Positions 32,248 through 41,891 of a stretch of DNA of 64,000 nt are shown piece after piece. Numbering within the stretch: the stretch's first letter is position 1; each line of letters starts with the position of its first letter. Under the pieces are notes generated by a model. The model saw only the letters and a program-made list of their open reading frames with translations, searched no databases and was not told where the DNA came from. The position numbers were made by a program, and so were the translations under genes. This stretch comes from Hydrocarboniphaga effusa AP103. GTDB lineage: Bacteria; Pseudomonadota; Gammaproteobacteria; Nevskiales; Nevskiaceae. The stretch covers positions 310,001-374,000 of the forward strand of contig NZ_AKGD01000004.1 of NCBI RefSeq assembly GCF_000271305.1, written 5' to 3'.

Positions 32248-33715
32248 TGGAAACTCCGTCATCGGGTGCGCGGCGATAATCCGGGACGGCCTTCCAGAAG
32301 TAGTGCCGGAAGCCGCGCGCATCACGACGCTTGAGCCGGAACATCATGCGCAGCGCCGCCCCCACCGGCAGTCCCTCTTCATCGATATCGACGATATCGG
32401 CCAGCATGCGACCGCCACCGTCGAAATCGACGATGCCGTAGCAACTGGGCGGGTCGGGCGTGTATGCGAGCCAGTCCGCAGTGAAACTGACGAGGCGCGC
32501 ACGCAGATCGGCCAGCGGATAATCGCTCTGCGTGCCGACGGTCCGCGCCTCGGGATCCACCGAGATCGCCGATTTCGGGTACTGCACTGCGCCCGTCTCG
32601 CTGCACTTGCCGCCCACCAAAGCCAGCACCGTGCGGCGATCTCGATAGAGCATCGACGCTGGCGTCTTCAGATCCAGCTCCGCACGCATGCCCTCGTCTA
32701 GCTTCAACTGCCGCGTGAAATACAGATACTTCACGTAGTTACTTTCGGGCTTGCGCCTGGCAAGCCAGGCCTTGAGCCCCAAGGCTGGCGTCGGAACAGC
32801 CAGCGCCTCGGTCGTCCGAAACACCAGCACATCCACACCTTGGCCGAAGGCCGCGACCACCACGACTTGCCCGGGAACGGCACGCTCCAGCGCCCGGGCC
32901 AGCAACAGCAGCGGCTGAGCCGCACCGGCATAGCCGAGGCTTTCGTGCAGCGAAGGCACCAGGCAGTCCACTGCGACGCCGGCTGCAGCGGCGATGACGC
33001 GCTCTGTCCCGGCGATCGGCAGGCCCAGCGCGAGATGATCGACTTGCGTCGCCTCGACTCCGCATTTGCGCAGCGCCGCTTCTATGGCCTGCGGGATCAG
33101 TTGCAGATAGCCCTCATCGCGTATCCAGCGACTTTCCCACTCGTAATCGTACGCTCGGTCCGTCGCCCGGAAGCGATCGACGAAATCCACCGTCGTGCTA
33201 TGCCCGCCGACGAACTCGGCAATACCGGCACCTGCAGCGACCAGCAACGCAACGGCCGCATCACCATTCGCGAGTTCGGCCGGCGAAGCCGCGCAAGCGG
33301 TGCGCTGCTCCGAAGCCACGCAGAGCACCGGCCCCGCACTCGCACAGGACTCCAGTGCGCTGAGCAAGGCAGAGGCACCGCCACGCTGCGAACCGGTGAC
33401 GTCGAACGCACCGATCTCGTCCGGCAAGCCAAGCGCCTCCTTGACGATACCCGCGTTGAGTCGATCGGCGAACGGCAATGAGGTCGATGCGAGCACGACT
33501 CGCGCGATGTCCTCACGGCTGCGCTCATGCAGGCAGTCGCGACTGGCCTCGACTGCCATCGTCAACACATCTTCATCCCAGTTGGCCATGGCGCGCTCGC
33601 CGCGCGCACTGGCCGCCGTCGCCTGATTGAACCAGGCCGTCGCACGCACGATCTCGGCACGCTGCAAGCGCAGGCGCGGCACGTAGGCACCGATACGCTG
33701 AATGCCGACCGTCAT
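32240..33715 (-). CDS. HMG-CoA synthase-like (thiolase fold) protein fused to DUF35 OB-fold domain
   Basis: 491 residues. Residues 1-320 have the HMG-CoA synthase/KAS III layout (MTVGIQRIGAYVPRLRL, NWDEDVLTMAVEAS, the ASTSLPFADR strand, and SLHESLGYAGAAQPLL with the expected His). The nucleophile loop, ACYGG in HMG-CoA synthases, reads GSQRGGASALL with Gln110 instead of Cys, so condensation chemistry is doubtful. Residues 335-480 resemble DUF35: a degenerate zinc-ribbon segment with only one Cys (VGGKCSETG) and an OB-fold region (ADIVDIDEEGLPVGAALRMMF). Its stop overlaps the thiolase start and its start overlaps the SDR stop. Probable role: scaffold or channel for the thiolase. Confidence 0.85.
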   Translation of the reverse strand: MTVGIQRIGAYVPRLRLQRAEIVRATAWFNQATAASARGERAMANWDEDVLTMAVEASRDCLHERSREDIARVVLASTSLPFADRLNAGIVKEALGLPDEIGAFDVTGSQRGGASALLSALESCASAGPVLCVASEQRTACAASPAELANGDAAVALLVAAGAGIAEFVGGHSTTVDFVDRFRATDRAYDYEWESRWIRDEGYLQLIPQAIEAALRKCGVEATQVDHLALGLPIAGTERVIAAAAGVAVDCLVPSLHESLGYAGAAQPLLLLARALERAVPGQVVVVAAFGQGVDVLVFRTTEALAVPTPALGLKAWLARRKPESNYVKYLYFTRQLKLDEGMRAELDLKTPASMLYRDRRTVLALVGGKCSETGAVQYPKSAISVDPEARTVGTQSDYPLADLRARLVSFTADWLAYTPDPPSCYGIVDFDGGGRMLADIVDIDEEGLPVGAALRMMFRLKRRDARGFRHYFWKAVPDYRRAPDDGVSNG

Positions 33716-34623
33716 TGCGGATCCCACGAAATGAGCTCGGGCGTGCTCAGCAAGGGCTGGAAGCTGGGCCGCATCGCCGGCAACAAGATGTCGGCGCAGG
33801 AAGCCGGAGTCCAGCCTTCCGCGCGCTGCATCGTGCGAACGATCGTCGGCCTCGAGTAGAGGAAGACTTCGTTCTTGCGCACGCCAAAGACCTGCCCACT
33901 CACCTCCGATGCCGCATCGGAGCACAGGAACACCACCAGCGGCGCGATCTTGTCTGGCGACATCGCCTTGAGAGCTTCGAGCCGCGCCTGCTTCGCTGGC
34001 GTGTCCGCCGCAACCGTATCGATGAGTCGCGTCCAGGCAGTGGGCGCGACACAGTTGGAACGCACACCGTAGCGGCGCATATCCAGCGCGATCGCGGTGG
34101 ACAAACCCACCACGCCCGCCTTGGCCGCACCATAGTTGGCCTGGCCGACGTTGCCGATAAGCCCGGTGGTCGAAGTGAAATGCACCAGTGCCCCCGAACC
34201 TTGCTCGCGAAAATAGGGTGCTGCCGCTCGCGCCACATAGAAGCAGCCGCTCAGATGCACGCCGATCACGGCATTCCAGTCTTCGACGTCCATCTTGTGA
34301 AAGATCTGATCGCGCAGGAACCCGGCGTTGTTCACTACCGCATCGACGCGACCGAACGCGGACAGCGCAGACTCGATGATCGAGCGCGCACCGCTCCATT
34401 CGGCAACACTGGCCGTGTTGGCCACCGCCTCGCCGCCACCGGAACAGATCTCGTTGACGACTGCATGCGCCGGCGCCGCATCATCACCCGTGCCGTCGGA
34501 CGATCCACCAAAATCGTTGACGACCACTCGCGCGCCCTCGGCAGCGCATTGCAGCGCGATGGCGCGACCGATGCCCCGGCCGGCTCCGGTCACGACCACC
34601 ACCTTGCCTTCCAGCATGCTCAT
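33712..34623 (-). CDS. SDR family oxidoreductase (3-hydroxyacyl-CoA dehydrogenase-like)
   Basis: 303 residues from the ATG at 34623, which has GAGG 8 nt upstream. The NAD loop is VVVTGAGRGIGRAI, followed by NNAGFLRDQIF and the catalytic Ser/Tyr/Lys set (STTG, YGAAK). The N-terminal region resembles the dehydrogenase domain of multifunctional enzyme type 2/17-beta-HSD4, which oxidises 3-hydroxyacyl-CoA, consistent with a thiolase in the same operon. A roughly 60-residue C-terminal extension after RKNEVFLYSR is not typical of small SDRs. First gene of a three-gene leftward operon, divergent from the LysR gene. Confidence 0.9.
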   Translation of the reverse strand: MSMLEGKVVVVTGAGRGIGRAIALQCAAEGARVVVNDFGGSSDGTGDDAAPAHAVVNEICSGGGEAVANTASVAEWSGARSIIESALSAFGRVDAVVNNAGFLRDQIFHKMDVEDWNAVIGVHLSGCFYVARAAAPYFREQGSGALVHFTSTTGLIGNVGQANYGAAKAGVVGLSTAIALDMRRYGVRSNCVAPTAWTRLIDTVAADTPAKQARLEALKAMSPDKIAPLVVFLCSDAASEVSGQVFGVRKNEVFLYSRPTIVRTMQRAEGWTPASCADILLPAMRPSFQPLLSTPELISWDPQ

Positions 34624-34768
34624 GCGGCTGCCTCGATTGCACGGCGGCGATGTGCAGCGTTGTTCCTGCGTAGCATCGTGATCTCTCCTGATCTTTGAAC
34701 TACACAAGGCTGTCATTGACACGAAGGTAGGTGAAATTCATTATCCGACCCGCTCATGAATCCGAGGA

Positions 34769-35683
34769 ATGCCAGTGGATGTACGTTTGAAGTACGTCGT
34801 GGCGGTTGCTCGCACAGGATCGTTCACAGCTGCGGCGGAAGCGGCATTCGTCACGCAGTCTGCGATCACGCGTAGCGTCGCCGACCTCGAGCAGCAGATC
34901 GGCTACTCGATCTTCTATCGCACTTCGCGCGGGTCTTTCCTTACGCCGGAAGGTCGCGACTTCGTCGATCGCGCCACGCGTCTGCTCGAGGACACCGACG
35001 AGCTGCTGCGCCGCCCCTCGAAACAGGATGACTATTTCTCCGGAACCTTGCGTGTCGGTGTGGGACCCGCCTCGCTGGAGTGGCGCCTGATCGCGCCGCT
35101 GCGCTTGCTGCTGAGCCGTCATCCCGGCATCAAGTTCGACGTCAGCGCGACGACGTTCGAGCGCACCGTGCAACTGCTGCGCGCAGGCTCGATCGATGTT
35201 GCGCTCGGACTCGATGCGGCTTTCAGCGAATGGACAGACCTTCGCCGCGAGCCTGTTGCCGCCGTGGCATCGGTCCACTTCGTGCGCCGTGAGCATCCGA
35301 TACTCGAACGATCCACGATCACGCTCGATGACCTCGCAGACTTCGACTACGTGAGCCCTTCGGACGGCCGCCCTTACGGCTCTTTCATTCGCAAGATCTT
35401 CGAAGACAAGGGCATGGAATGGCGCCGGCACGTCCACGTCGTCGACTACTTTCCGCTTGTTCGGCAGATCGTGGCCAGCTCGGATGCGATCGGCATCGTC
35501 TCGGTTCCCTATGCCCAGACGGCCAACTTCAAGGCTCGCTTCGTTGCACTCGACATGATCGAAGCGCTGCCGCCCTCGCCCATGTGTTGCGCGCTGCGCA
35601 AGCGCTGGGAGCCCAAGCCGGCGGTGCGTGCTTTTCTGCGCGCCGTCCAGGACACCGAAAGCTCCATCGGCAACGAAAAATGA
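34769..35683 (+). CDS. LysR family transcriptional regulator
   Basis: 304 residues. An N-terminal winged helix-turn-helix (RTGSFTAAAEAAFVTQSAITRSVADLEQQIG) is followed by a LysR substrate-binding domain from about residue 90 (FSGTLRVGVGPASLEWRLI). It is divergent from the SDR/HMGS-like/thiolase operon across 145 bp and convergent with the TonB receptor gene, so it likely controls the SDR operon and perhaps the transport genes, with a catabolic intermediate as ligand. The start ATG at 34769 is preceded by GAGG. An AT-richer stretch (GTGAAATTCATTAT) near 34730 could hold the regulator site. Confidence 0.93.
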   Translation: MPVDVRLKYVVAVARTGSFTAAAEAAFVTQSAITRSVADLEQQIGYSIFYRTSRGSFLTPEGRDFVDRATRLLEDTDELLRRPSKQDDYFSGTLRVGVGPASLEWRLIAPLRLLLSRHPGIKFDVSATTFERTVQLLRAGSIDVALGLDAAFSEWTDLRREPVAAVASVHFVRREHPILERSTITLDDLADFDYVSPSDGRPYGSFIRKIFEDKGMEWRRHVHVVDYFPLVRQIVASSDAIGIVSVPYAQTANFKARFVALDMIEALPPSPMCCALRKRWEPKPAVRAFLRAVQDTESSIGNEK

Positions 35684-35709
35684 GACGCGTCCTTTGCGTC
35701 CGCGTCTCA
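35676..35709 (-). terminator. Rho-independent terminator for the TonB receptor gene
   Basis: A perfect 9-bp stem TGAGACGCG/CGCGTCTCA (35681-35689 with 35701-35709) is followed on the minus strand by TTTTT (35680-35676). It overlaps the LysR stop codon and could act for both convergent transcripts. Confidence 0.75.
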
Positions 35710-35735
35710 TGCACAAGACAGCTCGAGCAACGCTG

Positions 35736-38162
35736 TTAGAACTTGAAGCTCAGCTGCAAACCATACATGCGCGGCTGTCCCGCATAGCGACGAATGACGT
35801 CCGACTGTCTCGCCACATTGGTCCAGTAGTACTCATCGGTGAGGTTGCGGACGAAGGCGATCGCCGACCACTGCTCGTCGCTGCTCTTCACGCCGGCCCT
35901 CAGATCGACCAGCGTGTAGGCATCGATTGCGAGCCGCTCATCGTCGCCAAAGCCGGCGTTGGTGGAGCTTCGGTAGTTGGCATTGACACCGACGACTCCA
36001 TCGAGCTGCTCGCTCAAGCCGCGTTCGTAGCTCCAGTCGGCCACCAGCTGGTATTTGGGCGTGTATGGAAAATCGTTGCCCTTGAAGTTGGCCGCGTCGC
36101 CGAGGATGGAGTAGTTGTCGAAGTCCTTGCTGACCTCCGAGTCGAGATAGGTGCCGGCCAAGGTCAGGCGCATGGTCCGCTGCAGGTAGGTGTCGACCTG
36201 AAACTCCACGCCGCGAATGCGTGAGTCGGGTACGTTCACCAGACCCGGCAACACACCGAGAACGGTGGGCCTGCGGCCCTGCAGCTGCTTGTCCTGGTAT
36301 TCGTAATCGAAGATCGCAGCAGTCAGATCGATGCGACGATTCAACAACCCGAGCTTGAGGCCTGCCTCATAGGCCAGCACGGACTCCTGCGTCACCGGCG
36401 CAAGTTCGGATTGCTCGATCGCGGGCAAGGTGGGAGCGCTGCCAGACTTGTAGCCCTTGCTGACGTTGGCGTAGAAAAGGGTGTCGGCCGCGGGCTTCCA
36501 GTCCAGGCCCGCACGCCAGGAGACATTGTCCTCCTTGAGCTCGGCATCGATTTCCCCCGGCGTCAGTGTGGAATCCAGCGAGATGCAGCTACCGACGCCG
36601 ACAGATACGGCGGGCAGGCCGGCGCGCCCACGCAACACATTCACCAGCGTGCCGTAAGTCGCCGCCGACGTTGCATCGCCTGCCGCCGAGCAGGACACAT
36701 AGTGCAGATCCACGTCGGTGTAGCGCAGGCCCGCATGGGCAAGCAGCTCATCCGTGAACGCGAAGTCGACGTTGCCGAATACCGCCTTGGTGTTGAATCG
36801 TTGCCGCCCTCTCAATTGCGACGCGGTGGTGCGCATGCCGGGAATCGTCGAGTACGAGCTCGTCGTATAGGGGAACTGGAACAGCGATTCCTCTTCGGAC
36901 TTGTCGTGCGAATAGTTTGCGCCCACGACGACGGTTGCCCTCCCCACATTGGCCGCTGCCCGCAGTTCTTGCGAGAACGAGGAGAGCACGCCGGCCACGT
37001 TGGTCAGCGAGGCCGTTGCGGCCGTACCGTCCTGATCGACCAGCTGCTCCACGCGCATATGCGAGTAGGCCGTCAGCGAAGTAATGGTAACTGCATCGCT
37101 GGCTTGCAGCTCGCCTCGCAGCGCGTACTGATAGAAGTCGTTGTCGCGGCGCAGCTGCCGCTCCGGATCCCAATCCGCCGCACGGTTGTTGGACGGTGCG
37201 ACCGGTTGATTGACGACGATCGGAACTTCACTGCTGTAAGCCGGCGATGAGTAGATGCGGCCGACCAGCTGGGCGGCCTGCGTATCGGAGCCATCGTGAA
37301 AGCCATTGGCATTGAGTTCGAAGAACAGACGGTCGCTCGGGGTCCAGTCGAGCAGAAAGCGGCCCTGGTAGAAGCGCTTCTGTCCCAGGCTGTCATCGCG
37401 CGTATCGCTCTTCTGCCAGTCATCCGAGCTGGCGACGCGGCCCGCCAGACGCGCATTGAGCGTGGGCGCCAGCGCTCCACTCACATAGCCCGTGGTGTCG
37501 CTGGTGTAGAAACGCCCCAGGCTAGTCGACACGCCCGCTTCGAAATCCTGCGTGGGCTTGGCCGCGATGTAGTTGATCGCACCGCCCGTCGCGTTCTGGC
37601 CGAACAAGGTGCCTTGAGGGCCTTTGAGAATTTCCACGCGCTGCAGATCCAGCGCCGCGCCTTGCGACATGATCGAAAACGGCAGCTGCACCTCGTCGGT
37701 ATAGACGCCCACCGTGGGCCGCGCGCCCAGGCTGGTATCGAAGAACCCAACGCCGCGCAGCGAATACACCGGCACACCGCTGCCGCTCTCGACATAGCTC
37801 AGACCCGGCGTCACCTTGACCAGGCCTTCGACATCGCTGATGCCTTTTTCGCTGAGCTCGTCACCGCTGACGGCGGTGATCGACATCGGCACCTCGCGCA
37901 GCGATTGCTCGCGCTTCTGCGCCGTCACCACGATCTCTTCGACTGCAAACGAATCGTCTACTGCCGCCGCGGCGCCGGTACGCTCAGACGACGCGGCCTC
38001 GGACGAATCATCTGCCGCCGGCTCGGGACCGCTATCGACCTCAGCCTGCGCAGTGGCATCGGCCGCGGGCTCTCCGGGCTGGGCGATGGCGACCGGCGTC
38101 AACACCAGCGATGCGGCGGTGGTCACGCACAAACGCAACACCATGGGCTGCAATGCTTTCAC
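35736..38162 (-). CDS. TonB-dependent outer membrane receptor
   Basis: 808 residues from the GTG at 38162; a GTG at 38168 lies too close to GGAGGAG. A signal peptide (LCVTTAASLVLTPVAIA) is followed by an Ala/Ser/Glu-rich spacer and the plug domain: IVVTAQKREQSLREVPMSI (TonB-box-like), ISDVEGLVKVTPGLSYV, YSLRGVGFFDTSLGARPTVG, RVEILKGPQGTLFGQNATGG. The barrel ends YGLQLSFKF with a C-terminal Phe. It belongs to the broad receptor group abundant in sphingomonads and steroid/aromatic degraders, where many import hydrophobic or complex carbon sources instead of siderophores. Its neighbours are catabolic enzymes and a LysR regulator, so uptake of the pathway substrate is likely. Confidence 0.94.
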   Translation of the reverse strand: MKALQPMVLRLCVTTAASLVLTPVAIAQPGEPAADATAQAEVDSGPEPAADDSSEAASSERTGAAAAVDDSFAVEEIVVTAQKREQSLREVPMSITAVSGDELSEKGISDVEGLVKVTPGLSYVESGSGVPVYSLRGVGFFDTSLGARPTVGVYTDEVQLPFSIMSQGAALDLQRVEILKGPQGTLFGQNATGGAINYIAAKPTQDFEAGVSTSLGRFYTSDTTGYVSGALAPTLNARLAGRVASSDDWQKSDTRDDSLGQKRFYQGRFLLDWTPSDRLFFELNANGFHDGSDTQAAQLVGRIYSSPAYSSEVPIVVNQPVAPSNNRAADWDPERQLRRDNDFYQYALRGELQASDAVTITSLTAYSHMRVEQLVDQDGTAATASLTNVAGVLSSFSQELRAAANVGRATVVVGANYSHDKSEEESLFQFPYTTSSYSTIPGMRTTASQLRGRQRFNTKAVFGNVDFAFTDELLAHAGLRYTDVDLHYVSCSAAGDATSAATYGTLVNVLRGRAGLPAVSVGVGSCISLDSTLTPGEIDAELKEDNVSWRAGLDWKPAADTLFYANVSKGYKSGSAPTLPAIEQSELAPVTQESVLAYEAGLKLGLLNRRIDLTAAIFDYEYQDKQLQGRRPTVLGVLPGLVNVPDSRIRGVEFQVDTYLQRTMRLTLAGTYLDSEVSKDFDNYSILGDAANFKGNDFPYTPKYQLVADWSYERGLSEQLDGVVGVNANYRSSTNAGFGDDERLAIDAYTLVDLRAGVKSSDEQWSAIAFVRNLTDEYYWTNVARQSDVIRRYAGQPRMYGLQLSFKF

Positions 38163-38453
38163 GAACACTCTCCTCCATCGTTTTTATGGCCCTTCGTCGC
38201 GGCGGCTACTGCATCCGTCCGTTGCCGCGATAGGGCTTGGGTAGGTGCAGGCTAACTGGGCTCTCGCGCTCGAATGAAATGCCTTTCGCGGTTTGGGCAT
38301 GCGCGAAGGGAATATCGGCTGGCGATGCTTTTGAGGAATGTGCTCGACGCAAAAGGCACTGTGCGGGCACTGCCACGTCCGGTAGCGTCAGCTTGCTACA
38401 GACCGCACGCGCTCCGTCGACAGCGGCCCAGCCAAGCAACCCGAGGAGATTCC

Positions 38454-39941
38454 GTGGTGGAGACAAGCACAGGCCCGTCGTCCGGCGGGCGCATCGCATT
38501 CGCCGAGCCGCTTCGCATGCTGATCGGTGGCGAGTGGGTCGTCGGCGGCCAGGGCACGATCGAGGTGCTGGACCCCTCCAGTGCCGAGCCGTTCGCCGCG
38601 ATCGGGGCAGCCAGTGCAGCAGACGTCGACCAGGCCGTGGCTGCGGCACGCGCAGCCTTCGAACAAAGCCGCTGGACCGGGCTGGCTGCCAGCAAGCGGG
38701 CGCAGATTCTGTGGCGGGTCGCCGAACTGATCGACCAGCAGGCCGACGAACTCGCGGTGCTCGAAACCCTGGACAACGGCAAGCCCATCACCGCTGCCCG
38801 CAACATGGACTTGCCCGCCGCCGCGGCCGCGTTCCGTTACTGGGCCGGCTGGTGCAGCAAGCTCGATGGCCGCAGCCCCGCCGTCGATGCGCCCGGAGAG
38901 TACGTCAGCGTCGCCCTGCGCGAGCCGATCGGCGTCGTGGCGCTGATCGTGCCGTGGAACTTTCCGCTCGTGAACGCGGCGGTCAAAGTCGCCCCTGCGC
39001 TCGCGGCCGGATGCACCGTGGTCCTGAAGCCCGCGGAGCTCACCTCGCTCACCGCGATCCGCCTCGGCCAGATCCTGCTGGACGCCGGAGTGCCGGCCGG
39101 TGTCGTCAACGTGGTCACCGGTCATGGCCGCGAAGCGGGCGCCGCCCTGGCGGCTCATGACGATGTCGACAAGATTTCATTCACGGGCTCCACCGCGGTC
39201 GGCAAAGACCTGCTGGTTGCCGCGCGCGGAAACCTCAAGCGCCTGACGCTCGAACTCGGCGGCAAGTCACCCAACTTCATCCTCGGCGATGCCGATCTGG
39301 GCAAGGCCATTGCCGCCGCCGCCAACGGCATCTTCCGCAACGCCGGCCAGATGTGTGCGGCGGCCTCGCGACTCTATGTCGCGCGGGAACGCTACGATGA
39401 AGTGCTCACGGGCCTCATCGCGCAAGCGCGGTCATTTCGGCTCGGTCCGGGCATCGACCCACAGACGACGATGGGCCCGCTGGTCTCGCAGCTGCAGCAG
39501 CGTCGCGTACTCGATTTCATTGCCGAAGCGCGCGAACAGGGCGCGACCATCGCCTGCGGCGGGCGTGCACATGGCAGCGTCGGTTATTTCGTCGAACCCA
39601 CCATCGTCGCCGATGCGCGACCCGACAGCCGAATCGTGCGTGAAGAAATTTTCGGGCCGGTGCTGGTGGTCACACCGCTCGACGATGCCGATGCCATCCC
39701 CGCCATCGCCAACGACAGCATCTATGGGCTCTCCGCGAACATCTGGTCGCGCGATGTTGCCGCCGCGCATCGTGTGGCTCGCCGCATCCGCGCCGGCACC
39801 ATCACGATCAACAGCGGGATGATCGTCAGCCCTCACCTGCCCTTTGGCGGCTTCAAGCAATCAGGCTGGGGACGTGAAGGCGGCGCGGATGGCATCGAGG
39901 CCTTCACCGAGATCAAGACCATCATCACCGCGCTGCAGTGA
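38454..39941 (+). CDS. Aldehyde dehydrogenase, NAD(P)-dependent
   Basis: 495 residues from a GTG (38454, or 38457) with GAGGAG just upstream; no ATG fits the family start. The cofactor motif PWNFPLVNAAVKVAPALAAG, glutamate motif LELGGKSPNFIL and nucleophile motif NAGQMCAAASRLYV (catalytic Cys) are all present, and the end (LPFGGFKQSGWGRE) is typical. It oxidises an aldehyde to a carboxylic acid. Divergent from the TonB receptor and followed, on the other strand, by a GMC oxidoreductase that could make the aldehyde and, further on, by a CoA ligase that could take the acid. Confidence 0.95.
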   Translation: MVETSTGPSSGGRIAFAEPLRMLIGGEWVVGGQGTIEVLDPSSAEPFAAIGAASAADVDQAVAAARAAFEQSRWTGLAASKRAQILWRVAELIDQQADELAVLETLDNGKPITAARNMDLPAAAAAFRYWAGWCSKLDGRSPAVDAPGEYVSVALREPIGVVALIVPWNFPLVNAAVKVAPALAAGCTVVLKPAELTSLTAIRLGQILLDAGVPAGVVNVVTGHGREAGAALAAHDDVDKISFTGSTAVGKDLLVAARGNLKRLTLELGGKSPNFILGDADLGKAIAAAANGIFRNAGQMCAAASRLYVARERYDEVLTGLIAQARSFRLGPGIDPQTTMGPLVSQLQQRRVLDFIAEAREQGATIACGGRAHGSVGYFVEPTIVADARPDSRIVREEIFGPVLVVTPLDDADAIPAIANDSIYGLSANIWSRDVAAAHRVARRIRAGTITINSGMIVSPHLPFGGFKQSGWGREGGADGIEAFTEIKTIITALQ

Positions 39942-40072
39942 GTTGCCGATGAGCGACTGGAGCGGCCGAGGCAGCGCTCAGCACCTCGTGCTCGGCGGCT
40001 GTACCGCTGCGGCAGTGGATGGCTTCCGTTGCCGCAGCGTACGCCGGCAAGACGCGAACTGCAGTCCGAGGC

Positions 40073-41677
40073 TCAGGCAGCGCCGAGCATGAACGCGGCG
40101 GCACGCTCGCCGATCATGATGGCCGGCGCATTGGTGTGGCCGCCGATGACCGTCGGCATCACCGAAGCATCCGCTACACGCAGGCCGTCGATGCCGTGAA
40201 CCCGCAGCTGCGGATCGACCACCGATTGCGGGTCGCTGCCCATGCGGCATGTGCTGGTCGGATGCTGGGCTGTGACCGCCGTCTGCCGGATATAGCGATC
40301 GAGTTCGGCATCCGTTTTCATTGCAGCGCTGGGAAATATCTCGTCCCCGACGTAGTCCGCGATCGGCTGCGTCGATAGCAGTTCGCGCGTCCAGCGAATG
40401 CTGTGTCGCAGCCCCGCGACATCACTCGGTTCCGCCAGCAGGTTGAAGCGGATGCGAGGCTTGTCCAGCGGGTCGGTCGAGTTGAGGTCCACATAGCCGC
40501 GACTCGCAGGGTGCAGCACCACGTTCAGCGAGGTCATGACGTCCGCCTTGCGCGCGCGCACGCCCGGAAACCACACCTGCGCGTCGAGACTCGTCGGCAT
40601 GAACAGGTTCTCCAGGTCCGGTCGCTCGCAATCGGGGCTGGATTTGTAGAAGGCCGCAGACGACAGCGGCTGCGTACCCATGAAGCCGCGTCCGGTGAAC
40701 TGCCAGGCCATGGCCGCCAACGCAACGCGATCCGCGCGCAAGCATTCGCCAAGCGCAAAAGGCTTCTTGCCGCGAAAGCCCATCGCCACGAGGGGATGTT
40801 CCTGCAAGCCTTGCCCGACGCCCGGCAGATCCAGCTGCACCGCCAGGCCCTTTGCGTGCAGCTGATCGGCGGGGCCGATTCCCGAGAGCATCAGCAGCTG
40901 CGGCGATGCATAAGCGCCGCCACTCAGCACGATCTCTCGACGCGCTTCGGCGCGATGCACCCTGCCCGCATGGATGTACTCGACGGCCACCGCGCGATTC
41001 CGTTCGATCACCAGGCGACAGGCATGCGCCGACGTCAGCACGCTGAGATTGGCGCGCCTTTTCGCAGGCGCCAGAAAAGCCGTCGAGGCACTCGCGCGCC
41101 GCCCGCCGCCGATGGTCAGATCCGGCAGACCGAATCCTTCGGTCGTTTCGCCTTCGAAGTCTTCGCTCACCGCATAGCCCAGCTTGCGCGCCGTCGACTC
41201 CAGGGCCTGCGTCAGGGCATCGTCCCGAGACATCGCCGACACCGGCATTTCACCGCCGCCGCCGTGCCAGCGCGATTCACCGCGCCAGTTGCGCTCGGAG
41301 CGCTTGAAGAAAGGCAGTACCTCTTCGTAGGACCACCCCGTCGCGCCCAATCGCACCCACTCCTCGTAATCGAGCGGATGCCCTCGTGAATACATCATGC
41401 CGTTGACGGACGACGAACCGCCGAGCACTTTTCCGCGCGCCGCCGGAATGCGTCGCAGGTTCGCGAACGGCTCGGGCTCGGAGTCGTAACCCCAGTCGAA
41501 CATCATCTTGGCGCGAAGCAGGCGAAAGGCCAGCGGCATGCGCAGAAAGAGGCTGTCGTCGGCGGGCCCCGCCTCCAGCAGCAGCACGCGCAGTTCGGCG
41601 CTTTCGCTCAAGCGACTCGCCAGCACGCTGCCCGCCGAGCCCCCGCCGATGACCACATAGTCGTACGCCTGGTGCAT
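40073..41677 (-). CDS. GMC family flavin oxidoreductase (alcohol dehydrogenase type)
   Basis: 534 residues. The FAD-binding start YDYVVIGGGSAGSVLASRLSE, GMC signature GGSSSVNGMMYSRG, second signature GGAYASPQLLMLSGIGP and C-terminal active-site region AQHPTSTCRMG (His) through IGGHTNAPAIMIGE (Asn) are all present. Choline-dehydrogenase-like members oxidise alcohols with quinone or another acceptor. GGAG lies 6 nt before the ATG. The alcohol is unknown; with an aldehyde dehydrogenase and a CoA ligase on either side it fits the first step in turning a terminal alcohol into an acyl-CoA. Confidence 0.94.
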   Translation of the reverse strand: MHQAYDYVVIGGGSAGSVLASRLSESAELRVLLLEAGPADDSLFLRMPLAFRLLRAKMMFDWGYDSEPEPFANLRRIPAARGKVLGGSSSVNGMMYSRGHPLDYEEWVRLGATGWSYEEVLPFFKRSERNWRGESRWHGGGGEMPVSAMSRDDALTQALESTARKLGYAVSEDFEGETTEGFGLPDLTIGGGRRASASTAFLAPAKRRANLSVLTSAHACRLVIERNRAVAVEYIHAGRVHRAEARREIVLSGGAYASPQLLMLSGIGPADQLHAKGLAVQLDLPGVGQGLQEHPLVAMGFRGKKPFALGECLRADRVALAAMAWQFTGRGFMGTQPLSSAAFYKSSPDCERPDLENLFMPTSLDAQVWFPGVRARKADVMTSLNVVLHPASRGYVDLNSTDPLDKPRIRFNLLAEPSDVAGLRHSIRWTRELLSTQPIADYVGDEIFPSAAMKTDAELDRYIRQTAVTAQHPTSTCRMGSDPQSVVDPQLRVHGIDGLRVADASVMPTVIGGHTNAPAIMIGERAAAFMLGAA

Positions 41678-41891
41678 CCCGATCTCCGTTCGCTGCCGGC
41701 TGGCAGCCGGTCTGGGTTGTGGTGCGCGATTGTGTTGGGACGGACGAGGTCAGTCCAATGAGTTGTCCTCTCTCGCCGTTCGCAAACGGAATGGCCGTCA
41801 TGCGTGATGCGCATGAAGCGCGAGTCCTACTCATTGGACGCCCGCCCGTGCCCGCCGCTATGTTTCCATCGACTTCGCGCCCTGCGTTCCG

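Noticed and set aside
40073..41677. Plus-strand frames over the GMC gene
   Set aside because: All Arg-rich and overlapping; the minus-strand GMC oxidoreductase explains the coding signal.
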